In this document: positions 16,753 through 23,092 of the stretch, piece by piece
Layout of the letters: each line of letters begins with the position of its first letter
Position numbering within the stretch: position 1 is the stretch's first letter
Source: F1-20-MAGs119 sp041164425
GTDB taxonomy: Bacteria > Actinomycetota > Acidimicrobiia > Acidimicrobiales > Ilumatobacteraceae
NCBI GenBank assembly: GCA_041164425.1
Contig: JBEAPO010000041.1
Coordinates: 1-26,042, forward strand
Direction: 5' to 3'
Length of the DNA: 26,042 nt
Made by a program: the position numbers and the translations under genes
The notes under the pieces: generated by a model
Database searches by the model: none
Told to the model about the DNA's origin: nothing
Seen by the model: the letters and a program-made list of their open reading frames with translations, nothing else

Positions 16753-16823
16753 ATGATCCAGCGGGGCCCGAGTCCTGCCGTTCCCGAATTGAAGGCCCCT
16801 CACGCAGAATCGGCTCGCGCTGG

Positions 16824-16852
16824 TTGGGCCTCAGGTGGCGCGCTGTTAGCCT
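16824..16852 (+). promoter_or_regulatory. Putative rpmB promoter (leaderless)
   Basis: TTGGGC (16824-16829), a 17-bp spacer and TAGCCT (16847-16852) form a plausible -35/-10 pair. The -10 ends eight nt before the rpmB ATG. The transcript would start at or within a base or two of the ATG, and no Shine-Dalgarno sequence is visible, which fits a leaderless ribosomal-protein message. Confidence 0.5.
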
Positions 16853-16860
16853 CGCATCTC

Positions 16861-17055
16861 ATGTCGGCAAAGTGTCAGGTCTGCGGTAAGGGCCCCTCGT
16901 GGGGTATGTCGGTGTCGCACTCGCATGTGCGCACCAAGCGCCGCTGGAACCCGAACATCCAGCGCATCCGCGCCCTCGTTGGTGGAGCACCCAAGCGTCT
17001 CTACGTGTGCACCGGTTGCATCAAGTCCGGCAAGGTCGTCAAGGCCGGCCGCTGA
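16861..17055 (+). CDS. rpmB: 50S ribosomal protein L28 (zinc-binding form)
   Basis: The 64 residues open MSAKCQVCGKGPSWGMSVSH, followed by the basic VRTKRRWNPNIQRIR segment and a second CxxC pair, YVCTGCIKSGKV. The two CxxC pairs mark the zinc-binding form of L28. A longer open frame runs upstream to 16693, but the ATG at 16861 gives the canonical L28 N-terminus. The gene is divergent from fakA, as in many Gram-positive genomes. Five bp downstream begins the cold-shock-like gene, so the two are likely co-transcribed. L28 and L32 in this window are both cysteine-containing versions. Confidence 0.97.
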   Translation: MSAKCQVCGKGPSWGMSVSHSHVRTKRRWNPNIQRIRALVGGAPKRLYVCTGCIKSGKVVKAGR

Positions 17056-17060
17056 GTCGC

Positions 17061-17282
17061 ATGCAAGGGATCATCAAGGCCTACGACCCGGGATCGGGCG
17101 ACGGCATCGTCATCAGTGACAAAGATCTCAGCGAATACAACCTCGCGCCGAACGCGCTCGAAGGTTCGGTCTTCCGTATGTTGCGCCAGGGCCAGCGCGT
17201 CGTCTTCGCCCTCGATGCGGACGGTCGCGCGACACAGCTCAGTCTCGGCTCCGAGACCGACATGGGCACCCCCGGCTTCTGA
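17061..17282 (+). CDS. Divergent cold-shock-domain-like small protein
   Basis: This 73-residue protein opens MQGIIKAYDPGSGDGIVISD, which follows the beta1-beta2 pattern of a cold-shock OB fold (compare GTVKWFNxxKGFGFI). It later has RMLRQGQRVVFALDADGRAT, like the GQxVxFxxxxxxxG strands of CspA. The aromatic RNP1 residues (GFGF) are replaced by GDGIVI, and RNP2 (VFVH) is not recognisable. So the fold is likely but classic single-strand nucleic acid binding is doubtful. It begins five bp after rpmB without a strong ribosome site, so translation probably depends on rpmB. The C-terminus (ETDMGTPGF) is polar. Function unknown. Confidence 0.78.
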   Translation: MQGIIKAYDPGSGDGIVISDKDLSEYNLAPNALEGSVFRMLRQGQRVVFALDADGRATQLSLGSETDMGTPGF

Positions 17283-17315
17283 GCCGGTTCATCCGAAGTT
17301 CTCGCCGAAGCCCCC

Positions 17316-17392
17316 GAGGGTTTATCGTTTTCCCACCAGGTTTTTCCTCTGGAAGTTCCCGGCACCCCCGATCGTTAAACCCTCCAAGGAGG
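17316..17392 (+). promoter_or_regulatory. pckG leader: long-range inverted repeat beside the Shine-Dalgarno sequence
   Basis: GAGGGTTTA (17316-17324) is exactly complementary to TAAACCCTC (17376-17384); after a T-T mismatch, two more CG pairs extend the stem inward. The ribosome site AAGGAGG (17386-17392) follows at once, four bases before the GTG. The CCTC of the right arm (17381-17384) can instead pair with GAGG (17389-17392) around a CAAG loop, hiding the ribosome site. The two pairings exclude each other. Alternatively the two arms are paired operator sites. A TATCGT element (17323-17328) overlaps the left arm and could be a -10, in which case the left arm would not be transcribed from that promoter. 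Confidence 0.4.
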
Positions 17393-17396
17393 ACGC

Positions 17397-19193
17397 GTGA
17401 GCGCCACCACCAAGAACGCCAAATTGCAGCAATGGGTCAAGGACTGGGCTGCAGTTCTCGAGCCAAACGACATCTACTGGTGCGACGGCAGCGCAGAAGA
17501 GTACGACCGTCTCTGTCAGTTGCTCGTCGACTCCGGAACTTTCACGAAGCTCGACGAAGCCAAGCGTCCCAACAGTTACTGGGCGCACTCCGACCCAGGT
17601 GACGTCGCGCGCGTCGAAGACCGCACCTTCATTTGTTCGACCGATGCAGCAGACGCGGGCCCGAACAACAACTGGCGCGAACCAGCCGAAATGCGTGCAG
17701 AACTGATGTCGCTCTACAAGGGTGCGATGAAGGGTCGCACGATGTATGTCGTGCCGTTCTCGATGGGACCGCTCGGTTCGCCGATCGCACATATCGGCGT
17801 GCAACTCACCGACTCGGCATATGTCGCCGTCAGCATGCGCATCATGACGCGCATGGGCCAAGGCGCCCTCGACGTTCTCGGCGACAACCAGTGGGTGCCC
17901 TGCGTCCACTCGGTCGGTGCGCCGCTCGCGGCGGGTCAGGCCGATTCGGCGTGGCCGTGCAACCCCGACAACAAGTACATCGTCCACTTCCCCGAGACCC
18001 GCGAGATCTGGAGCTACGGCTCGGGCTACGGCGGCAACGCACTGCTCGGCAAGAAGTGCTTCGCACTGCGTATCGCATCGGTGATGGCCCGTGACGACGG
18101 CTGGCTCGCCGAGCACATGCTCATTCTCAAGCTCACCAACCCGCAAGGCGTTGCCAAGTACATCGCCGCGGCGTTCCCGTCGGCGTGCGGCAAGACAAAC
18201 CTCGCAATGCTCGTACCGACGATCCCGGGCTGGAAGGCCGAGACGATCGGAGACGACATCTGCTGGATGAAATTCGGCGACGACGGTCGCCTCTACGCCA
18301 TCAACCCCGAAGCGGGATTCTTCGGTGTTGCACCGGGCACCGGTTACGACACGAACGCCAATGCGATGGAGACGCTGTGGGGCAATTGCCTCTTCACGAA
18401 CACGGCGCTCACGCCTGACGGCGATGTGTGGTGGGAAGGCATGAGCGATGATGCACCGGCCCGCGCCACCGACTGGCGTGGCGATGCCTGGACTCCCGAA
18501 ACCGAAACTCCGGCCGCGCACCCGAACGCGCGATTCACCGCACCCGCTTCGCAGTGTCCTTCGATCGCGTCCGAGTGGGAAGACCCACGCGGAGTTCCGA
18601 TCTCGGCAATCCTCTTCGGTGGCCGCCGTCGCACCACCGTCCCGCTGGTGACGCAGGCATTCGACTGGGCACACGGCGTGTTCCTCGGATCGATCATGGC
18701 GTCCGAGACCACGGCTGCCCAGGCCGGTGCCGTCGGCAAGTTGCGCTTCGACCCAATGGCGATGCTTCCGTTCTGCGGTTACAACATGGCCGATTACTTC
18801 GGTCACTGGTTGCGCGTTGGCGCCAAGGGCAAGGCCGAGAACCTGCCCCAGATCTTCTTCGTCAACTGGTTCCGTCGCGACGAGGATGGTCGCTTCCTGT
18901 GGCCCGGCTACGGCGAGAACAGCCGCGTTCTGAAGTGGGTGTTCGAGCGCGTCGACGGCACTGCCAAGGCCGTCGAGACGCCCATCGGCTTCCTGCCGAC
19001 GCCCACCGACCTCGACACGAGCGGTCTGTCCGTCAATGCCACCGATCTCGACGCAATTCTCTCGGTCGATGTCACCGGCTGGCGCGAGGCAATTCCGCAA
19101 ATTCGCGAGCACTACGCCGCGTTCGGCCCGAAGTTGCCGAACAAGTTGATGGAGTCACTCGACGCCCTCGACAAGTCTCTCGCCAACGCCTGA
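17397..19193 (+). CDS. pckG: Phosphoenolpyruvate carboxykinase (GTP)
   Basis: This enzyme interconverts oxaloacetate + GTP with phosphoenolpyruvate + CO2 + GDP, the entry step of gluconeogenesis. The 598 residues match the GTP class. Seen are YWAHSDPGDVARVEDRTFIC, the substrate region FSMGPLGSPIAHIGVQLTDS, the P-loop with reactive cysteine AAFPSACGKTNLAM (Cys264), GDDICWMKFGDDGRLYAINPE and the guanine-binding stretch NWFRRDEDGRFLWPGYGENSRVL. The GTG start has a strong AAGGAGG site four bases ahead, unlike the leaderless neighbours. A long antisense frame across the gene is a codon-bias shadow. The gene stands alone, bounded by the leader repeat and a strong hairpin downstream. Confidence 0.98.
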   Translation: MSATTKNAKLQQWVKDWAAVLEPNDIYWCDGSAEEYDRLCQLLVDSGTFTKLDEAKRPNSYWAHSDPGDVARVEDRTFICSTDAADAGPNNNWREPAEMRAELMSLYKGAMKGRTMYVVPFSMGPLGSPIAHIGVQLTDSAYVAVSMRIMTRMGQGALDVLGDNQWVPCVHSVGAPLAAGQADSAWPCNPDNKYIVHFPETREIWSYGSGYGGNALLGKKCFALRIASVMARDDGWLAEHMLILKLTNPQGVAKYIAAAFPSACGKTNLAMLVPTIPGWKAETIGDDICWMKFGDDGRLYAINPEAGFFGVAPGTGYDTNANAMETLWGNCLFTNTALTPDGDVWWEGMSDDAPARATDWRGDAWTPETETPAAHPNARFTAPASQCPSIASEWEDPRGVPISAILFGGRRRTTVPLVTQAFDWAHGVFLGSIMASETTAAQAGAVGKLRFDPMAMLPFCGYNMADYFGHWLRVGAKGKAENLPQIFFVNWFRRDEDGRFLWPGYGENSRVLKWVFERVDGTAKAVETPIGFLPTPTDLDTSGLSVNATDLDAILSVDVTGWREAIPQIREHYAAFGPKLPNKLMESLDALDKSLANA

Positions 19194-19226
19194 CCCCACC
19201 GAGTCACACCGGGCCGAGTTTCAAGA

Positions 19227-19281
19227 AGGGATTTCGGTGTGTTGCTACCCGCTTTCCGGGTAATAACACACCGAAATCCCT
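19227..19281. terminator. Bidirectional intrinsic-type terminator between pckG and the convergent operon
   Basis: A 17-bp perfect stem (AGGGATTTCGGTGTGTT at 19227-19243 with its complement at 19265-19281) encloses an inner six-bp stem TACCCG/CGGGTA with loop CTTTC, separated by a two-base internal bulge. It begins 33 bp after the pckG stop and ends 3 bp before the stop end of the convergent four-TM gene, so it can serve both. The plus-side tail (CGTTTATTGG) is only moderately T-rich and the minus-side tail is not T-rich. Confidence 0.85.
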
Positions 19282-19284
19282 CGT

Positions 19285-19656
19285 TTATTGGCCGACGAGA
19301 AGAGCGCGGATGCCGAGGCCCATCAAGAAGAGTCCTCCCCCGCCGTACAGCAAGTAGAGCTTTTTCTTCATCTGATTTCGGTACGAATAGATGATTGCAA
19401 CAGCGATGATCGCGACGAAGCCGTAGAAAGCGTGGAACGCGGGAAACTCGAGCTTGTACTTGTTGACAAGCGCGACACCCAATGCGACCTGCACGAACAC
19501 GGCAACCTCTGCCACCGCGATGAACCACCACAACGCGCGTGACCGCAGTGACTCCCATTTGTGTGCGCCGAGTGACCACAGTCCAGCAAGACCGTTGCCA
19601 ATGATCATGAACCACGACCAATTCTCGTGGAAGTCGCGGAGAAGAAGTGCGAGCAC
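19285..19656 (-). CDS. Small four-TM membrane protein, unknown function
   Basis: This 123-residue protein has four predicted membrane segments at about 14-30 (WFMIIGNGLAGLWSLG), 43-65 (LWWFIAVAEVAVFVQVALGVALV), 74-92 (FHAFYGFVAIIAVAIIYSY) and 101-121 (LYLLYGGGGLFLMGLGIRALLV). Short basic loops follow segments 1 and 3 (HKWESLRSR, RNQMKKK). Histidines at HENW, HKW and FHAF could be ligands, but I recognise no family. The GTG start lies nine bp after the phosphatase stop. The coding strand has TAGATT six nt ahead, which includes the phosphatase stop codon, so an internal leaderless promoter is possible. It is the last gene before the terminator hairpin. Confidence 0.85.
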   Translation of the reverse strand: MLALLLRDFHENWSWFMIIGNGLAGLWSLGAHKWESLRSRALWWFIAVAEVAVFVQVALGVALVNKYKLEFPAFHAFYGFVAIIAVAIIYSYRNQMKKKLYLLYGGGGLFLMGLGIRALLVGQ

Positions 19657-19662
19657 GGATCG

Positions 19663-19668
19663 AATCTA
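19663..19668 (-). promoter_or_regulatory. Possible -10 overlapping the phosphatase stop codon
   Basis: TAGATT on the minus strand fits TANNNT and ends six nt before the GTG of the four-TM gene. Its TAG is the stop codon of the upstream phosphatase gene. It has no -35, so operon read-through is at least as likely. Confidence 0.3.
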
Positions 19669-20232
19669 GCGAATGAGGGTGTCGGCTTCATTGCCGACCG
19701 CATCAATGGTGAACTTGCCCCGCCCGTCGGATGTGACCGTCGTGATCGAACAATTGTCGAGGCTCGCGATCACCATCCGGTCGTCAGCGGTCGCGGCACC
19801 GATGACAACATTGATGGCGATGAAATGACTGAAGACCACAGTGTCGTTCGGAAGCGAGGCGAGCGCACCGAGCAGTTCGTCGCGATAGCTCGCATAGCGC
19901 GGACCGTCAGAAGTGATCACCTGCGACCACGTCCCCGCCATCACCGCGCGCAACCACTCGATTCTCGTCTCGAGCGTGTGTCCCTCTGGCGAGGGAATTT
20001 CGGCGACGCGCGGTTCGACGATGACATCAACGCCCCAACGCACAGCCAATGGCTGTGACGTTTCACGGCAGCGCAGCAACGGACTGGACAAAACGGGTAA
20101 CGGGCCAAGACGAGCGAGCTTCTCCACGACATCGAGCGCCTGGCGCCGGCCGAGGTCATCGAGCGCCGGGTCGGGGTCGACGTTCCAACCTGCTGCCGCG
20201 CGTCCGTGGCGGACGAGGTGAAGGCGTGGCAT
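19666..20232 (-). CDS. Histidine phosphatase family protein
   Basis: The 188 residues show the branch-1 histidine phosphatase pattern. The catalytic RHG is in MPRLHLVRHGRAAAGW (Arg8, His9). The second arginine is in LSSPLLRCRETSQPLA, the acid/base region is in VAEIPSPEGHTLETR, and the second histidine is in VVFSHFIAINVVIG. Substrates of this family range from sugar phosphates to phosphoproteins and cannot be read from sequence. The ATG at 20232 shares one base with the stop of the upstream deacetylase (TGATG), so the two are translationally coupled; a longer frame to 20337 inside that gene is a shadow. Coupling to an MshB-like deacetylase suggests a phosphorylated sugar or inositol substrate, which is inference only. 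Confidence 0.9.
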   Translation of the reverse strand: MPRLHLVRHGRAAAGWNVDPDPALDDLGRRQALDVVEKLARLGPLPVLSSPLLRCRETSQPLAVRWGVDVIVEPRVAEIPSPEGHTLETRIEWLRAVMAGTWSQVITSDGPRYASYRDELLGALASLPNDTVVFSHFIAINVVIGAATADDRMVIASLDNCSITTVTSDGRGKFTIDAVGNEADTLIR

Positions 20233-21026
20233 CAGAAGAACCAGCCGTCGCGCAACGGACCGGAGTCGCCCGCCTTGCGGTACCACTCGGCCCCGAACGC
20301 CATGGCGAATGCATCTTCGGGCATCTTCGCGAACCAACCCGCGTCGGTGATTTGGCTGCGGTGACTTTGGATTGCACGTCGCTTCACATCGACGAATTCG
20401 GACACATCGACGCGATGCGTGAGTTCACTTTCGAGGAGACCCATGGGGTTGCCGTCGTCAGCGGGACCATCGGGGTCCCAGTCATCTTCGGGGTCGACAA
20501 GGCCAGAAGCGCGTGCCACCTCGCGCAGACGACGCATGTTGTCACGGTTCATCGTTGCTTCGTAGACGTGTTCAACCCCAGCGAGTTGCGCGGCGCGATG
20601 GCCCACCCTGTGCACCATGATGTGGTCGGGGTGGCCGTAGTTGCCGTGCCAGTCGTAGACCGTCAACACGTCGGCTCCGTGTTTCGACAGAATCGCCGCC
20701 AAACGTGCCGCCGCCTCGTCGACCGGAGCCCCGATGAACGCACCATCGTGGCCGTTTTGCTCCCAGCCCGTCATGCCGCTGTCGCGGTATCCCAACCACT
20801 CGACGTGCCTCACACCGAGTTCTGCACACGACAGTTCGGTTTCGCGACGACGACGGTCGGCCAGTGTCTCGCCCGGCGCAAGGTCTTCTGGCACTTCGCC
20901 ATGCTCGCCACCCGTCGCCACGACGAGCACGACGGTATGGCCCTCTTTGGCGGCGCGAGCCATGCTCCCGCCAGTTGCGATCGCCTCATCATCGGGATGT
21001 GCGTGGAAACAAACGAGCGTGCCCAT
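20232..21026 (-). CDS. PIG-L/LmbE family N-acetyl deacetylase, MshB-like
   Basis: This 264-residue zinc-dependent deacetylase begins MGTLVCFHAHPDDEAIATGG, supplying the His-Pro-Asp-Asp metal/catalytic motif. The second metal motif is YGHPDHIMVHRVGH. Between them are GEHGEVPEDL and the WLGYRDSGMTGWEQN stretch, which resembles the RDSGM segment of MshB (GlcNAc-Ins deacetylase of mycothiol synthesis) and of related Mca amidases. I would call it MshB/Mca-like, without choosing a substrate. The ATG at 21026 shares one base with the upstream racemase stop (TGATG). A longer frame extends to 21305, but that part lies inside the racemase gene. The stop in turn overlaps the phosphatase start. Confidence 0.88.
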   Translation of the reverse strand: MGTLVCFHAHPDDEAIATGGSMARAAKEGHTVVLVVATGGEHGEVPEDLAPGETLADRRRRETELSCAELGVRHVEWLGYRDSGMTGWEQNGHDGAFIGAPVDEAAARLAAILSKHGADVLTVYDWHGNYGHPDHIMVHRVGHRAAQLAGVEHVYEATMNRDNMRRLREVARASGLVDPEDDWDPDGPADDGNPMGLLESELTHRVDVSEFVDVKRRAIQSHRSQITDAGWFAKMPEDAFAMAFGAEWYRKAGDSGPLRDGWFF

Positions 21027-22183
21027 CAGGCTTGCTTCACCGCACCCGACGACAGCAACGCGTCGACCCTGTCGGCGGTGAAACCCCAACGTTCGAGGAC
21101 TTCGCGAGAGTTTTGGCCGGCATGTGCGGGGGCAAGGGTGAGTTCCGACGATGTTCGCGAAAATCGCGGGGCAGGAGCGGGCTGGGTGACTCCGTGATGT
21201 TCGACGAACGTCTGACGCTCGAGATTGTGAGGATGTCGTGCCGCCTCGCTCATCGTGAGAACCGGCGCGAAACACACATCGGTCGCTTCCATGAGCGCGC
21301 ACCACTCAGCCTGCGTTTTCTGCAGGAACACCTCGGTCAGGCGCGCCTTCAAATGCGGCCACTGCGAACGGTCCATCTGCTTGGCGAATTCAGCATCACC
21401 GTCGAGGCCGGTGAGACGCATCAGTTCGGCGTAGAACTGTGGCTCGATCGAACCGAGCGACACGTAACGACCGTCCTTACAGCGGTAGACGTCGTAGAAG
21501 TGCGCACCGGTGTCGAGGAGGTTGGTGCCGGGAGCAGTCTCGTCGAACAGGCCGACGTTCTTCATTGCCCAGAACATGGACATGAGGATTGCGGTTCCGT
21601 CGACCATCGCCGTGTCGACGATCTGGCCCTTGCCGCTCTTCTGCGTCTCGAGCAGCGCAGCCACCACGCCGAGCGCGAGGAACATGCCACCGCCGCCGAA
21701 GTCACCCACCATGTTGAGCGGTGGTGTGGGCATGTCGCCCGCCCGACCGAAGTGGGCGAGCGCACCCGCGAGAGCGATGTAGTTGATGTCGTGACCGGCA
21801 GCCTGTCCGTACATACCGTTCTGGCCCCAGCCGGTCATGCGCCCAAAAACGATACGCGGATTTCGCGCGAGGCAGACCTCGGGGCCGACACCGAGACGTT
21901 CCATGACACCGGGACGGAAACCTTCGATGATCGCATCCGCCGACTCGACGAGTGCCAGCAGGGCCTCGACGCCGTCGGGATTCTTCAAATCGATCGCGAT
22001 GTTGCGACGACCACGCAACAGAATGTCGAAGTGCGGCGCGTCGGGTGCGGGACCGCGCACCGACTGGGCGCGTTCGACACGCACAACTTCGGCTCCGAGG
22101 TCTGACAACAACATCGCGGCAAACGGACCCGGGCCGATGCCAGCAATTTCGATGATGCGGTATCCATTCAGCGGGCCGGCCAT
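21026..22183 (-). CDS. mcr: Alpha-methylacyl-CoA racemase (class III CoA-transferase fold)
   Basis: This 385-residue enzyme resembles mycobacterial MCR and human AMACR, which invert the 2-methyl centre of branched acyl-CoAs so they can be beta-oxidised. Seen are GPGPFAAMLLSDLGAEVVRV, LKNPDG, and the catalytic histidine in GHDINYIALAGAL. The catalytic aspartate is in MVGDFGGGGMFLALG and the glutamate in SLGSIEPQFYAEL. PAPRFSRTSSE lies near the C-terminus. These three residues fit racemase rather than the CoA-transferase aspartate pattern. The ATG has a strong AAGGAGG site and overlaps the hydrolase gene by 16 bp. A substrate in methyl-branched fatty acid or sterol side-chain breakdown is likely. 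Confidence 0.92.
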   Translation of the reverse strand: MAGPLNGYRIIEIAGIGPGPFAAMLLSDLGAEVVRVERAQSVRGPAPDAPHFDILLRGRRNIAIDLKNPDGVEALLALVESADAIIEGFRPGVMERLGVGPEVCLARNPRIVFGRMTGWGQNGMYGQAAGHDINYIALAGALAHFGRAGDMPTPPLNMVGDFGGGGMFLALGVVAALLETQKSGKGQIVDTAMVDGTAILMSMFWAMKNVGLFDETAPGTNLLDTGAHFYDVYRCKDGRYVSLGSIEPQFYAELMRLTGLDGDAEFAKQMDRSQWPHLKARLTEVFLQKTQAEWCALMEATDVCFAPVLTMSEAARHPHNLERQTFVEHHGVTQPAPAPRFSRTSSELTLAPAHAGQNSREVLERWGFTADRVDALLSSGAVKQA

Positions 22184-23061
22184 GGCGCCTCCTTCAGGTG
22201 CGTGATGATCGAGTCAGTGATGCGTGGCCACAACGGCCGCGGCAGGTCGTGGCCCATGTCGGTGACCATGTCGAGTCGTGCGTTCGGAATCAACTCAGCC
22301 GCGCGCCGGCCGCCACTCGGCGCGATCAGCGTGTCATCGGTTCCGTGAATCACCAATGTGGGTGCGGTGATAGCGCGCATGCCATCGGTGCGTCGCCCAC
22401 TCGCATAGATGGCGGCCAATTGGCGCGGTGCTCCTTGCGGATAGAACGACCGATCGAACGATGCTGCGGCGTCGACCCTGTTCTGTTCGACCGTTGCGTA
22501 CTTCTTGGACTGCCAGACCATCCAGCTCTTTGATGATTCGATGTAGTCGGCGCGGTCGGTTAACGGTGGCGCAACAAGCGCCTCGATCGCTTCAGGAGTG
22601 GACTCACCATATTCGGGCTCGCCGGAGTTCGACATGATCGACGTCAACGATGCGACCCGCGAGGGGTGTTCGATGGCCATGACCTGCACGATCATGCCGC
22701 CCATCGAGCCGCCGATGACGTGTGCGGACGCAATGCCCAGTGCATCGAGAAGGCCTACCGCATCGGCCGACATGTCCGAGAGGGTGTAGGGCACCGCGGG
22801 CATCGCATCTTCGAGGAGGGCGGCACGGATGACGCCGTCGACGTCGACGGACTGGCCCTCCAATTTCGTGCTCAGGCCACAGTCGCGGTTGTCGAAACGG
22901 ATGACATGAAAGCCGGCGTCGGCGATGATCTGACAGAAGTCGGACGGCCACATGAGCAACTGAGCGGTGAAGCCCGACACCAGTAGAACGGTCGGATTCG
23001 ACGCCGAGCCGAAGGTCTCGTACTCGATTTCTATTCCGGTGGCGACCCTTATTCTTGGCAT
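22168..23061 (-). CDS. Alpha/beta hydrolase
   Basis: This 297-residue protein has the alpha/beta hydrolase fold. Features in order are TVLLVSGFTAQLLMWPSDFC, the VIRFDNRDCGLST oxyanion region, the nucleophile elbow GGSMGGMIVQ, an acid in VIHGTDDTLIAPS and the catalytic histidine in DMGHDLPRPLW. It resembles the esterase/peptidase group with FDNRDCGLS (aclacinomycin methylesterase and its relatives); the substrate is not predictable. A cap region around 150-215 includes SKSWMVWQSKKYAT. It starts at the ATG at 23061, 31 bp after the aldo-keto reductase stop, and ends inside the racemase gene, suggesting coupled expression with it. Confidence 0.92.
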   Translation of the reverse strand: MPRIRVATGIEIEYETFGSASNPTVLLVSGFTAQLLMWPSDFCQIIADAGFHVIRFDNRDCGLSTKLEGQSVDVDGVIRAALLEDAMPAVPYTLSDMSADAVGLLDALGIASAHVIGGSMGGMIVQVMAIEHPSRVASLTSIMSNSGEPEYGESTPEAIEALVAPPLTDRADYIESSKSWMVWQSKKYATVEQNRVDAAASFDRSFYPQGAPRQLAAIYASGRRTDGMRAITAPTLVIHGTDDTLIAPSGGRRAAELIPNARLDMVTDMGHDLPRPLWPRITDSIITHLKEAPWPAR

Positions 23062-23092
23062 CCGTCAAGTTTCACCGACGGGCGGTCGCCGG

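Noticed and set aside
17322..19112. A 596-codon open frame antisense to pckG
   Set aside because: pckG has full family motifs in the other direction. In GC-rich DNA the antisense third-position frame often stays open, and the antisense translation shows no domain pattern.
19681..19698. A six-bp inverted repeat GTCGGC-TTCATT-GCCGAC
   Set aside because: It is inside the phosphatase coding sequence and short. A stem of this length is expected by chance in GC-rich DNA.
21027..21305. An N-terminal extension of the PIG-L deacetylase to 21305
   Set aside because: It overlaps the racemase gene and adds no conserved sequence. The TGATG ATG at 21026 leads straight into the HPDD motif.
20049..22105. 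Long plus-strand open frames across the phosphatase, deacetylase and racemase genes
   Set aside because: They are shadows of three well-supported minus-strand genes, and their translations are Arg/His/Ala-rich without recognisable motifs.
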